Virus record (IMG/VR): IMGVR_UViG_3300010885_040704
Coordinates: 1 to 38,261 of that record
Strand: one strand, 5' to 3'
DNA length: 38,261 bases
Source: a virus
The position numbers were made by a program, and so were the translations under genes. The notes beneath the pieces are model-generated. The model made no database searches, had not been told where the DNA came from, and worked only from the letters and a program-made list of their open reading frames with translations. Shown here piece by piece: positions 1 to 7,059 of this stretch. Within the stretch, counting starts at the first letter, position 1; each line of letters opens with the position of its first letter.

Positions 1-93
1 ACCAGTATGCGCGACTGTCCCCGCTCTTCAACCACGGCACACAGCTCTCACGATCTGAGGAGGCTGCTATGGACGCCGCCGCCCGGATCGCCC
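1..93. repeat. Terminal direct repeat, left copy (identical to 38169-38261)
   Basis: The first 93 bases are identical to the last 93. The reading frame of the gene at the right end continues without interruption through the overlap into position 137. This is what a circular contig written with an overlap looks like. A real terminal redundancy of this short length cannot be excluded from sequence alone. Confidence 0.95.
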
Positions 94-137
94 TCGAAAT
101 CCGCGCTCTCTCCCCTATGAAGGACACGACCAAATGA
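1..137 (+). CDS. C-terminal part of zinc-ribbon phage protein spanning the window ends
   Basis: This is the 3' end of the gene that starts at 37784. Position 1 is the second base of a codon. The first complete codon here starts at 3 and the stop TGA is at 135-137, overlapping the ATG of the next gene (134) in an ATGA arrangement. The tail is alpha-helical and rich in Ala, Glu and Arg. It ends in a short RALSPMKD-type segment that resembles the end of the 915-1103 product. The full protein is 173 aa and of unknown function; see the entry at 37784 for the cysteine motif. Confidence 0.85.
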   Translation, partial: QYARLSPLFNHGTQLSRSEEAAMDAAARIALEIRALSPMKDTTK

Positions 138-580
138 CCGACCACGACAAAGGTGACGCCATGACCATCACAGCCGACGAACTGAACGCGCTGGCAGATC
201 GTGTAGAGCAAGAGGAGCCGAGCCGGGAACTGGACGCGGCGGTGCTGGTCGCGTGCGGACATCAGGCCGTTAATCGCGGGCAGCGCATGGATTGGGAATA
301 CCGCCAGAACGGCGTCGGCATTTGGCGAAGCATGCCAAGCCCGACCATCAGCTTAGACGCAGCCGTGACACTCACCGACTGGTGCATCGCGCATTTGAGC
401 GAGATGGGCGGAGACGGCCTGCCCATGTGCGCTCTGACAGACGGCATGCGCGAGGCCACTGGATATTGCCTGAACTCGCCGACATCGGGCGTCACGGCGC
501 TGGCTCGCGCCCTCTGCGCCGCCGCCCTACGTGCCCGCGCCGCTATCCGCGCTGCAGAGGGGAAGGAGGCGGGACTGTGA
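134..580 (+). CDS. Conserved early phage protein of unknown function (148 aa)
   Basis: A 148-aa protein whose ATG overlaps the TGA of the preceding gene by four bases. A second in-frame ATG at 161 is a possible alternative start. The layout (N-terminal helix, a central part reading SLDAAVTL, and an Ala-rich helix ending AAIRAAEGK) resembles small accessory proteins common in alphaproteobacterial phages. No catalytic motif is visible. Its 3' end carries a 27-nt stretch (539-565) repeated with two mismatches at the end of the next gene (883-909). Its stop overlaps the GTG start of that gene, so the two are translationally coupled. Function unknown. Confidence 0.7.
   Translation: MTDHDKGDAMTITADELNALADRVEQEEPSRELDAAVLVACGHQAVNRGQRMDWEYRQNGVGIWRSMPSPTISLDAAVTLTDWCIAHLSEMGGDGLPMCALTDGMREATGYCLNSPTSGVTALARALCAAALRARAAIRAAEGKEAGL
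539..565 (+). repeat. 27-nt direct repeat, copy 1 (partner 883-909)
   Basis: Bases 539-565 and 883-909 match at 25 of 27 positions. In both genes the repeat encodes the C-terminal AAIRAAEGK segment and provides the purine-rich sequence in front of the next start codon. It looks like a shared gene-end/gene-start junction rather than a mobile element. Confidence 0.8.
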
Positions 581-912
581 GCAAGCACACACCCGGCCCT
601 TGGCGTTTCCTTGAGGCCGACGATCACAACCGCGACGACAATAGTTGCCGGCCGATCACGATCTGCGGCCCAGCCGACGACGATCTTGCGAACGTCTACA
701 GCAGCGACGATTCGACGGTTTCAATATCGCGGGAGGAGACAGTTGCGAACGCCCGCCTGATAGCCGCCGCTCCTAATCTGCTGGAGGCCGCTAAGGATGC
801 GCTTTCAGGGTGGCGCTACATCCGCAGCCAGCATGGAGATCTGTCCGGCGTCGGCTGGGATCGTGTCGAGGATGCCTTGCGTGCCGCCATCCGCGCAGCA
901 GAGGGGAAGTAG
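577..912 (+). CDS. SKHTPGPW-type conserved phage protein (111 aa)
   Basis: The GTG start at 577 overlaps the upstream TGA (GTGA). The protein begins SKHTPGPWRF and ends with ANARLIAAAPNLLEAAKDAL. This layout is shared by a very common family of small proteins in phages and prophages, whose biochemical role is unknown to me. The N-terminal TPGPW and the ANARLIAAAP block are the diagnostic features. I chose this start because the long upstream extension in the same frame overlaps the previous gene and does not look like protein. It ends in the same AAIRAAEGK tail as its neighbour. Confidence 0.85.
   Translation: MSKHTPGPWRFLEADDHNRDDNSCRPITICGPADDDLANVYSSDDSTVSISREETVANARLIAAAPNLLEAAKDALSGWRYIRSQHGDLSGVGWDRVEDALRAAIRAAEGK
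883..909 (+). repeat. 27-nt direct repeat, copy 2 (partner 539-565)
   Basis: Second copy of the repeat described at 539-565. It covers the last codons of the SKHTPGPW-type gene, just before the purine-rich ribosome binding site of the gene at 915. Confidence 0.8.
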
Positions 913-914
913 CC

Positions 915-1103
915 ATGACGATAGATGCGCGCCAGATCGAGCGCGTCCGCGACCGGATCGCGCAATACATGGACGACGAAACAAACTGCCTGATGGAGCA
1001 GTACATCAACGCGGAGGACCTGAAATTGGCCAGCAAGGTTCTGGCTGCATACGCAGCCACGTCCCACGCCGCACTCTCTCCCCCTGTAAAGGACAAGCCA
1101 TGA
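915..1103 (+). CDS. Small helical early protein of unknown function (62 aa)
   Basis: The ATG at 915 follows a GAGGGGAAG ribosome binding site and lies 2 nt after the previous stop. The product is predicted helical and acidic (IERVRDRIAQYMDDETNCLMEQ), with an Ala-rich C-terminus. The last residues (ALSPPVKDKP) resemble those of the protein ending at 137 (ALSPMKDTTK). The DNA around both ends is also similar: a CTCTCTCCCC run, then AAGGACA before the next ATG. No function can be assigned. Its TGA overlaps the following ATG. Confidence 0.65.
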   Translation: MTIDARQIERVRDRIAQYMDDETNCLMEQYINAEDLKLASKVLAAYAATSHAALSPPVKDKP

Positions 1104-1240
1104 ACCGCAACATTGCCATCATGATCATCGTCGGATTGTCGTTTATCGTCGTTGGGGCCGTCTGGGCTCAGCAGTGCGTCCAGTGGAGCTGCACCACGAT
1201 CAACGGCGTACAGACGTGCTATTGTACAATGCGAAACTGA
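1100..1240 (+). CDS. Small secreted or membrane-anchored Cys-rich peptide (46 aa)
   Basis: The start ATG at 1100 overlaps the previous stop in ATGA. Residues 1-24 form a typical signal peptide or single membrane segment: Asn/Arg at the N-terminus, then IAIMIIVGLSFIVVGAVWA with a plausible AWA cleavage site. The remaining 22 or so residues contain four cysteines arranged C-x3-C-x8-C-x-C. The mature peptide may therefore be an exported, disulfide-bonded mini-protein. No family is recognised. A periplasmic or membrane-acting role, such as superinfection exclusion or envelope modulation, is only a guess from topology. Confidence 0.65.
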   Translation: MNRNIAIMIIVGLSFIVVGAVWAQQCVQWSCTTINGVQTCYCTMRN

Positions 1241-1259
1241 AATGTGGTTTGGCACGGCA

Positions 1260-1334
1260 GCTGTTCCCCACGAACAGCCGTAGCAGCCAGAGGGCGGGCG
1301 GCATTGTCTCCTCGATGCCGCCCGTTTACCTTTT
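1260..1334 (+). terminator. Tandem hairpins, possible terminator/attenuator
   Basis: Two perfect inverted repeats follow the Cys-rich peptide gene. One is a 7-bp stem (1260-1266 with 1272-1278, GCTGTTC/GAACAGC). The other is a 9-bp stem (1296-1304 with 1315-1323, GGGCGGCAT/ATGCCGCCC), followed by GTTTACCTTTT. The second could act as a rho-independent terminator, though its T tract is interrupted. It could equally be a leader structure controlling the next gene. Confidence 0.4.
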
Positions 1335-1338
1335 CACC

Positions 1339-1797
1339 ATGAGCGGATCACCGGCTATCCCCGTCACGCACTGTCTCGAGTGCGGCATCAGTTTCTACGC
1401 AGCGCAAAAGCGTCACTGCCAAAGACGAACACTTACCCCAAATGCCTGTCCCAAGGCTCTGATTGTCGAAGTCGCAAACGGCGCTATCGGCATGACAGCC
1501 TGGACCGCCGCCAACCTTCGGGAAAAGAGAAAGGCTGGATTGCATCTCTGGCAGAAGGACAAAAACCTTCTGAAGAAGATCGACGCGGGCAAGTTCTCCC
1601 TGAAGTGGATTTCCCGTCGCTACAACCACAACAATCTGATCACCAACAAAACCAAAAAGATTGCCAGCTGGACGAAAGCCGATCGGCAGGCAAACGCCGA
1701 GCGGCTCGCACAGGTCGCCCGGCGCAAGCGGGAGAGAGTGGCGCTCCGCAAGCAGCAGGCCAAGGCGGTAGAGGCGATCCTGACGGCTACCGATTAG
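1339..1797 (+). CDS. Putative zinc-binding, basic early protein (152 aa)
   Basis: Starting at the ATG at 1339, the protein opens with a cysteine cluster (CLECG at about residues 12-16, then two more Cys within 20 residues) that looks like a small zinc-binding knuckle. This is followed by a long, strongly basic, helical region rich in Lys, Arg and Gln (RRKRERVALRKQQAK). The composition suggests nucleic-acid binding. No Shine-Dalgarno sequence is obvious in front of 1339, and the in-frame ATG at 1315 lies within the upstream hairpin, so the start is uncertain. Function unknown. Confidence 0.55.
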   Translation: MSGSPAIPVTHCLECGISFYAAQKRHCQRRTLTPNACPKALIVEVANGAIGMTAWTAANLREKRKAGLHLWQKDKNLLKKIDAGKFSLKWISRRYNHNNLITNKTKKIASWTKADRQANAERLAQVARRKRERVALRKQQAKAVEAILTATD

Positions 1798-1830
1798 CCT
1801 CGGACTGTTTTTCCAACAAAGGAGGTTGAA

Positions 1831-2274
1831 GTGAATGAGCTGCACAAGCAGCGCATCAGGCATCTGATTGCCTTGTTGCGTGTCAGAAAGCCGGAGAAGT
1901 TCGTCATCGTGGACTGGTTCGACGAGAACTGGATCGAGCAGAATTATCCGAAGAAGCCGCTGTCGTGCGAAACCCCGGCCTGCGCGATGGGGCTCGCTTG
2001 CCTCGATCGCGAGTTCAACAAGCAGGGCCTCACCGCGGCCGAGCGGAATGGGATCATCACGCCGGTGCACGACAATTCCGACACCGGCGATAGCGTGGTC
2101 GGCAACGACATCGCCCAGTCGTTCTTCGGAATACCGGGAGCCCAGGCCCGGTTCATCTTCTTCGACGCAGGCTACCTGTGCGACAGCGAAAAGATCACGC
2201 CCGACATGGTGGCCGACAAGCTCGAGCGGCTCCTGCGCGGCATCATGCCCGCGCACATAGAGGACATGGGATGA
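1831..2274 (+). CDS. Conserved phage protein with C-x-T-P-A-C-A motif (147 aa)
   Basis: The GTG start at 1831 has a strong AAAGGAGG ribosome binding site five to seven bases upstream. The only nearby ATG is out of frame. The protein has an N-terminal helix, a DWFDENW aromatic stretch and a CETPACAMG motif near residue 50. Small phage proteins with a Cys-Thr-x-Ala-Cys-Ala block of this kind are widespread and uncharacterised. The C-terminal half is mixed and ends in a helix. Its TGA overlaps the ATG of the next gene. Function unknown. Confidence 0.75.
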   Translation: MNELHKQRIRHLIALLRVRKPEKFVIVDWFDENWIEQNYPKKPLSCETPACAMGLACLDREFNKQGLTAAERNGIITPVHDNSDTGDSVVGNDIAQSFFGIPGAQARFIFFDAGYLCDSEKITPDMVADKLERLLRGIMPAHIEDMG

Positions 2275-2447
2275 TCGCCGACGTGCTTCACGTTCTGGTC
2301 TCCCGCAAGGCGGTGGACTTCACAGCAAAAGTGGTCGGCGTCTGGGTAATGTCCTTCGTCGCCACCTCAGGAGGTTTGTGGGCTCGCCGAGTCCACGATC
2401 GGATGACCCGTCACGACGGAATCATCGTCACTTGGAAGAAACGATAA
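2271..2447 (+). CDS. Small membrane-associated protein (58 aa)
   Basis: The ATG at 2271 overlaps the preceding TGA. The sequence has a central hydrophobic segment (about residues 18-38, VVGVWVMSFVATSGGLWA) flanked by charged residues and a basic C-terminus (WKKR). It is probably a single-span inner-membrane protein. No family is recognised. The position in a run of overlapping genes supports it being real. Confidence 0.6.
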   Translation: MIADVLHVLVSRKAVDFTAKVVGVWVMSFVATSGGLWARRVHDRMTRHDGIIVTWKKR

Positions 2448-2460
2448 GAGGAGACTTGTC

Positions 2461-2796
2461 ATGAACGTCTACGAGAACCTGCACAACGCGCTGGTCGCGG
2501 CCACACAACAGATTCGCGAGCGCCTGGCCGACCAGAACATCCCGCGCATGCGGTTTGAGATCGAGGTCAGCGGCCGCACCGAGTCCGGCGGTGTGATCCT
2601 CAGCTACAGGCTGGGCGAGGAATACTCCAGCCAGAGCCCGGAGGGCAGCAACCTCCCCAACGTGATCAACGAGTTCATGCGCCGGCGTGGCTGGAAGAAG
2701 GAGAACCCGACGCTGCTGATCGAAGACTTCAGCGAGCCGGTGCCGTCGCCGAAAGACATCGTGACGGTGGCGCCGCCAACCCCCATCGACTTCTGA
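2461..2796 (+). CDS. Unknown early protein (111 aa)
   Basis: The ATG is preceded by GAGGAGACTTGTC, a leader resembling those of the genes at 34045 and 34805. The protein is mixed alpha/beta: a helix at residues 3-25, two or three strands (MRFEIEVSGRTESGGVILSYRL), and a proline-rich C-terminal tail. I do not recognise a family. The stop codon shares a base with the ATG of the following gene (TGATG), so the two are likely co-translated. Confidence 0.65.
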   Translation: MNVYENLHNALVAATQQIRERLADQNIPRMRFEIEVSGRTESGGVILSYRLGEEYSSQSPEGSNLPNVINEFMRRRGWKKENPTLLIEDFSEPVPSPKDIVTVAPPTPIDF

Positions 2797-3125
2797 TGCG
2801 CCGACTCGACGACCCCCGGCTCAGCAAGTACGCGCTCGATCTGAGTCCGGGGGACCCGCCCGTAGATGGCGCTTTCAAAGTCAGGAACCTCACCGTGATC
2901 GCAAGCTGCGGCCTCGGCTGGGACCACGTGTCGGTCAGCATGCGCGATCGCTGCCCGACCTGGAAAGAAATGGAACTTGTGAAGCACCTGTTCTTCCTGC
3001 CGGAAGAAACCGCGATGCAGCTTCACGTTCCACGGACTGATCACATCAATATCCACCCTTTCGTGCTGCATCTATGGCGGCCCCAGCACGTCTCCATTCC
3101 ACGCCCACCAGAGGAACTCGTCTGA
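2796..3125 (+). CDS. DUF7694-like conserved phage protein (109 aa)
   Basis: Starts at the ATG sharing a base with the previous stop. The core reads CPTWKEMELVKHLFFLPEETAM followed by PRTDHINIHPFVLHLWRP. This is a highly recognisable block of a small phage family (paired Trp-x-Glu-Met, Pro-Glu-Glu-Thr and Asn-x-His-Pro motifs) that I associate with DUF7694. The invariant histidines suggest a metal site, but no activity is known to me. It sits between the 111-aa unknown and the DUF932 gene with overlapping stop/start codons. Confidence 0.75.
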   Translation: MRRLDDPRLSKYALDLSPGDPPVDGAFKVRNLTVIASCGLGWDHVSVSMRDRCPTWKEMELVKHLFFLPEETAMQLHVPRTDHINIHPFVLHLWRPQHVSIPRPPEELV

Positions 3126-3973
3126 TGCTCGACACTTACGCGGCGATGATGCGGGAACACGGGTACATCCCGATGAACCACAGCACGCCCAACTTCTTCC
3201 CGGTCGACGCCGGGCCGATCTACGACGACCGCGGGAAGAAGATCCCCGGTCACCAGCGCGTTTTCCGGGGAGACAGCGGCGACACGCTGGGCATCCACAC
3301 CGAGAAGTACACGATGGTCCCCTACGAGAAGCACTTCTCGATCTTCGAAGACGCCATCCTGGCCTCCAAGCTCGACAAGCAGGGCATGCAGGTCGCCACC
3401 GATATGTCGGACAACGGCGCTCGCATCTTTCGCCAGTACCTTTTTCCAAGCGAAACGTCGGTAGTGCTGGACAGCAAGGGTCAAGAGAACAGGCTGGCGC
3501 TGCGGATCATCAGCTTCGACAGCTACGATGGCAGTTCCGCCTTCATAGCCAAGGCTGGCTTCTTCAACTTCATCTGCGCCAACGAAAGCATTTTCGGCAA
3601 CAGCCTGATCAACATCCGCTTTCGCCACACCGGAGACGTGCAAGCGCGGGTCGAGGAAGCGGCCGGCAAGATGATCGTTGCCAGCGAACGCTTCCGCGAA
3701 GAGGCGACTCGCATGGAGCGCTGGCCGAACATCACGGTCGACGCCAACCAGCTCGCCGTCCTGCTTGAGCACCTGCCGCAGAGCAACAATACGCTCATCA
3801 ACCAGTTCGTGTCGGACTTTGCCCGCAACGGCAACGACGACCTCTGGGACGTAAACCAGTTCCTGACGTCGTGGGCGACCCACGGCATCCCGCCCAAGAT
3901 CAAGGCCGATCGCCAGAAGCGTGTCACCGATCTGGTCGAGTCTCCGGCTTGGAAGCGTCTGGAGGTCGCATGA
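3125..3973 (+). CDS. DUF932 family protein (282 aa)
   Basis: The ATG at 3125 overlaps the upstream TGA; a longer in-frame extension to 3074 lies inside the previous gene and is rejected. The region after residue 40 (RVFRGDSGDTLGIHTEKYTMVPYEKHFSIFEDAI) is the characteristic N-terminal block of DUF932. That family is found mainly in phages and plasmids, often beside recombination or partition genes, and its biochemical role is undetermined. The C-terminal part is helical. The gene is directly followed by a small membrane protein and the ParB-like gene. The DUF932 + ParB pairing gives this segment a plasmid-like flavour. Confidence 0.85.
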   Translation: MLDTYAAMMREHGYIPMNHSTPNFFPVDAGPIYDDRGKKIPGHQRVFRGDSGDTLGIHTEKYTMVPYEKHFSIFEDAILASKLDKQGMQVATDMSDNGARIFRQYLFPSETSVVLDSKGQENRLALRIISFDSYDGSSAFIAKAGFFNFICANESIFGNSLINIRFRHTGDVQARVEEAAGKMIVASERFREEATRMERWPNITVDANQLAVLLEHLPQSNNTLINQFVSDFARNGNDDLWDVNQFLTSWATHGIPPKIKADRQKRVTDLVESPAWKRLEVA

Positions 3974-4125
3974 AGCCCCCTTACGTCTGGAGACACTCGT
4001 TGACGGAAACCCGGCGCAAGTCGGGTTTTCTTTCCCGGCTCTGGATCATGCAAGCCACAAACTGGGTTCTCTTTGCCATCGCCGTTTCGGTGATGGCTTT
4101 TCTTCTCGCAACACTTACGAGGTAA
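3970..4125 (+). CDS. Small single-span membrane protein (51 aa)
   Basis: ATG at 3970 overlaps the DUF932 stop codon (ATGA). The N-terminal 27 residues are basic (SLTETRRKSGFLSRLW). Residues 29-50 are a clear membrane span (NWVLFAIAVSVMAFLLATL). The topology is likely N-in. No homology is recognised. It ends two bases before the ATG of the ParB-like gene, whose GAGG ribosome binding site overlaps its last codons. Confidence 0.6.
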   Translation: MKPPYVWRHSLTETRRKSGFLSRLWIMQATNWVLFAIAVSVMAFLLATLTR

Positions 4126-4127
4126 TC

Positions 4128-5684
4128 ATGGCCGACAGACTGAACACCGCGCTCTCCAGCGAAGAGCTGGTGGTGAACGAGAGCAACGCCCGCAAGAAGC
4201 ACGAGACCGATCCGGCGCTGGTGGCGTCCATCGCCTCGGCGGGCCTGATGTACCCGATCACGGTCAAGCCGATCGACGGCGGGCTCTACGAAGTCATCGA
4301 CGGCGCCCGCAGGCTCTACGCCATCCGCGAGGGTGTCCGCACCGGCGCAATCGACATGCCCCGCATCCCGGTGAAGATCATTGAGAACGGGCTCGACAGC
4401 CTCGAGTACAGCCTGCACGGCAACCTGCACATGGCGATGCACCCGCTGGACGAAGCAGAGGCCATCGACAAGCTGTCCAAGCGCGAGGAAGACCGCGGCA
4501 CGATCGCTGCTCGCTTTGGCAAGACTGTCACCTGGGTCGATCAGCGCGCCAAGCTGTCGGGCCTGATCCCCGAAGTGAAGAACCTTTACCGCGAGAGTCA
4601 GATCGACCTCGAGACAGCGATGGCGTTTACGCTGGCCGACGCGAAGAACCAGAAGGCGATCGTCAAGGCTCGCCAGTACGACAACGCTCAGGTCGTCAGG
4701 CGCATGGCGACCCAGACCAAAGTCAACGCCAAGGAAGCCATCTTCGACCTTGAGCTGGTGCCCGAAGAGAAGATCGAGCGCGACCTGTTCTCCGACGACA
4801 TCTGGATCACCTCGATTCCGCTCTTCCTTAAGCTGCAGGGCGAGGCGTTCGACGCCAAGGTCAAGGAGTACAAGGACAAGGGCTACAACGACGTTATTGT
4901 CTTGAAAGACGACGACTGGCAGACCGTGAACAAGTACGCCGCCGTTCAGGGCAAGGTCACCGACAAGATGCTCGGCAAGCTCACCTGCCTGTTGCAGCTC
5001 AGCGCCAACGGCAAGTTCCGCGTCTGGGAGAACATGATCCCGAACAAGGAAGCGAAGAAGGTGAAGGCGTCGGCCGACGGCCCGAACAAGACGGAGGCTG
5101 ACGCCATCGTCGAGAAGACGGCCAAGGACCTCACGATGAAGCAGAACGAGTTTCTTGCTGCCCAGGCCGCGTCTGCGATGGTGAGCGACATTGAAAACGG
5201 CAAGATCGAAACCATCGTGATGGACTGGATTCTCGTCACTGCTTTGCTCGGCGCGCAGTCGTCGGTGCCGTGGATACAGACCACGCGAGCCGGTTTCAAC
5301 GCCGAGCGCCGGTGGTCGGGCATCAAGACGAGCAACCCGACGGCAGCGCCCGATCAGTTGTTCGGCTTTGAGGCCTGCTCGCTCGCCGACTGGAAGAAGA
5401 AGCCTGTAGCTCAGCGGCAGGAGCTGGTGCTCGTAGCCTATGCCAGCCTGATCAACCCGCCCTACGGCATCCAGAACGATGCACTGAAAGACATGCCGAT
5501 CGTCGGCTGGGCAAAACCCGACGAGTCGTTCTTCAACGGCTACCGCACCGACCAGCTGGAAGACTATCTTCACAAGTCGAAGATCAAGCCGAAGGAGCAT
5601 GAAGGCTTGAAGAAGGGCGATCTCGTGAAGATGTGCGCCAACGTCGCGAAGACGGACACGGCGTGGAGGTTTGGATTCAAATGA
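4128..5684 (+). CDS. ParB/Spo0J-like partition or nuclease-fold protein (518 aa)
   Basis: The N-terminal ParB domain (about residues 12-90) has the strand-helix pattern VNESNARK...SIASAGLMYPITVKP and a DGARRLYAI box at 58-66. This box replaces the GERR motif of CTP-binding chromosomal ParB. A KorB/ParB-type HTH follows (HMAMHPLDEAEA at 101-112, IAARFGKTVTWVDQR at 126-140). The rest (160-518) is a long C-terminal region of the kind seen in plasmid-borne ParB-like proteins. ATG 4128 has GAGG upstream; the frame stays open to 3921 but overlaps DUF932. No ParA is encoded in the window. A perfect parS-type palindrome lies 2.9 kb downstream. Roles in DNA segregation, replication or transcriptional regulation are all possible. 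Confidence 0.85.
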   Translation: MADRLNTALSSEELVVNESNARKKHETDPALVASIASAGLMYPITVKPIDGGLYEVIDGARRLYAIREGVRTGAIDMPRIPVKIIENGLDSLEYSLHGNLHMAMHPLDEAEAIDKLSKREEDRGTIAARFGKTVTWVDQRAKLSGLIPEVKNLYRESQIDLETAMAFTLADAKNQKAIVKARQYDNAQVVRRMATQTKVNAKEAIFDLELVPEEKIERDLFSDDIWITSIPLFLKLQGEAFDAKVKEYKDKGYNDVIVLKDDDWQTVNKYAAVQGKVTDKMLGKLTCLLQLSANGKFRVWENMIPNKEAKKVKASADGPNKTEADAIVEKTAKDLTMKQNEFLAAQAASAMVSDIENGKIETIVMDWILVTALLGAQSSVPWIQTTRAGFNAERRWSGIKTSNPTAAPDQLFGFEACSLADWKKKPVAQRQELVLVAYASLINPPYGIQNDALKDMPIVGWAKPDESFFNGYRTDQLEDYLHKSKIKPKEHEGLKKGDLVKMCANVAKTDTAWRFGFK

Positions 5685-6031
5685 GCCTGACAGTCAAAGT
5701 CCTCGAAGTCAGAGACAGAGCCACGTTCGTCCCGGTCTTTGCGATCGGGATGGCAACGAAGCTCGAGCCCGTGCGCTGGTATCTTGATCGCACGGGATAC
5801 GTCTCCGGCGCGCCCGATCCGTCAGTCCTGATCGGTCGTCTGGATGGCACCGGACGCATCACGCCCGATCCCTACCAATGGGAGGATCGGACAATGCAAG
5901 CCGCTCACTTGTTCATCCTGAAGAACTGGTGGGCGCTCAACGATGGCAGCGTCGTTGACGTCGAGCATATTCTCGGTGGGACGAAGAAGAAAAAAGAGAG
6001 CGAGCGCTTTCTTTCCGGCCGGAAAGCGTGA
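5681..6031 (+). CDS. Unknown protein downstream of the ParB-like gene (116 aa)
   Basis: The ATG overlaps the ParB-like stop (ATGA), so the pair is probably coupled. The protein begins with a beta-rich segment (LTVKVLEVRDRATFVPVFAIGM) and contains a WYLDRTGY stretch and a basic C-terminus (TKKKKESERF). Small proteins with this RDRATFIPV-like opening occur beside ParB genes and in other phages, with no known function. It is the last plus-strand gene before the minus-strand RuvC island. Confidence 0.7.
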   Translation: MSLTVKVLEVRDRATFVPVFAIGMATKLEPVRWYLDRTGYVSGAPDPSVLIGRLDGTGRITPDPYQWEDRTMQAAHLFILKNWWALNDGSVVDVEHILGGTKKKKESERFLSGRKA

Positions 6032-6589
6032 TCAAGCCCTCCGCAGCTGAGGTAATCGAAAACCTTGCGAAGCTTCAGCAGAAGAAACCGAAGACGGACG
6101 AGAACGCTCTTTCCAACGACGAGCCATCTCGATCCGTCTTATCGCGTGCCGAACTCGAGCGTGCTTTGTCTTTCGCTCTTGGAGGAGAGGCAAAGCGTAA
6201 GCGACCAGTGCGCCTGGCGTTGGCATCACGTGGTAGGTCTCGCGGCTGAGACAGTCGCGGACTGACGGCATCAGCAGATCCGCCGGTATTTCCGAAAGGA
6301 TCGAAACATAAGCCTGCAAGGTCTTGTACGGCAGAGCCTTGCAGTTGAGGACAGTAGTCGCCAGCGCAATGCACTCGGCGGCCACCACGTCTCCGCATCC
6401 CGCAAGGTTCGCTTCCATGCGATCGGCGACCGCGGGGAGCCAGTTATCGACAGGGTCGGGAACGATGTGCTCGATCAAGGCGATCTCGTTTACACGCTCC
6501 GCCCGGGTCAGTGATTTAAAAAAAATGTCTCTCTTTTGTTCAGCCGGCAAGCCGGACAGGACCGTTACCGGCAGAGAGTCTGTTGTCAT
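6032..6589 (-). CDS. Possible replication accessory (helicase-loader-like) protein (185 aa)
   Basis: Second gene of a two-gene minus-strand unit; its ATG overlaps the stop of the RuvC-like gene (ATGA). It is helical throughout. The segment LPYKTLQAYVSILSEIPADLL...YHVMPTPGALVAYALPLL (about residues 85-135) resembles the domain in phage replication accessory proteins where a helix is followed by a Pro-Thr-Pro-x-x-L motif. A basic tail follows (RHAIRRIEMARRWKERSR). A helicase-loader or replisome-organiser role is an inference from this weak resemblance and from the absence of any other replication initiator. The last 73 codons are overlapped on the other strand by an open frame. Confidence 0.65.
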   Translation of the reverse strand: MTTDSLPVTVLSGLPAEQKRDIFFKSLTRAERVNEIALIEHIVPDPVDNWLPAVADRMEANLAGCGDVVAAECIALATTVLNCKALPYKTLQAYVSILSEIPADLLMPSVRDCLSRETYHVMPTPGALVAYALPLLQERKTKHARVRHAIRRIEMARRWKERSRPSSVSSAEASQGFRLPQLRRA

Positions 6590-7059
6590 TCCAATTTCTC
6601 CTTAATGCCATACCAAGCAATCAACAGAGCCTCTGCGGGACCGTCTGCGGCCGGTGACGCAGGCCCGAAGACCTCACGACACAGATCAATGGCTTCGCCC
6701 TTGTCGGCAGAGAGACCCAGCGTTTTTTTCCACTGATCCGGCGCAACGATGTGCGTGCTGATCTTGAGCAGAGAAAGCGAAAGGATCAGGCCATAGTTCG
6801 TGCCTGCCGTATGGGTAGCCACGGACGATTGGTTTGGACGACCGACCTGTCTTTCGACAATCAGGGCGTGCGGCCGATACTCGGCAATCGACTGATGCAT
6901 GGGCACAATATCGACCATGTTGAAGACTTTGCCAGTCATCGAGTAACGCACGGTGCTGCGAGGCATCTTCATGGAAGACCATCCATACAGTTTCCCCTCG
7001 CGAACCTCGACAAATCCGATACCACCCTCGAGCCCGGGGTCGATTCCAACATAGCGCAT
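6586..7059 (-). CDS. RuvC-like Holliday junction resolvase (157 aa)
   Basis: RNase H-fold resolvase. The first strand carries GIDPG with Asp7. The second acidic residue is Glu69 in ALIVERQ. The C-terminal motif is DGPAEALLIAWYG, with Asp139 and Glu143. Together these form the metal-binding catalytic set of RuvC-family enzymes, which cut four-way junctions. The length fits bacterial and phage RuvC. It probably resolves recombination intermediates or debranches DNA before packaging, working with the exonuclease/annealing pair encoded nearby on the plus strand. The ATG has an AAGGAGAG ribosome binding site. Confidence 0.9.
   Translation of the reverse strand: MRYVGIDPGLEGGIGFVEVREGKLYGWSSMKMPRSTVRYSMTGKVFNMVDIVPMHQSIAEYRPHALIVERQVGRPNQSSVATHTAGTNYGLILSLSLLKISTHIVAPDQWKKTLGLSADKGEAIDLCREVFGPASPAADGPAEALLIAWYGIKEKLE

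Noticed and set aside
3981-5600. 539-codon open frame on the minus strand
   Set aside because: It lies fully opposite the ParB-like gene, has Leu/Val/Arg-biased composition typical of antisense frames in GC-rich DNA, and shows no domain.
6028-6249. 73-codon plus-strand gene as an annotated feature
   Set aside because: Overlaps the minus-strand 185-aa gene almost completely, and its second half is Arg/Ser-rich. Kept only as a finding.
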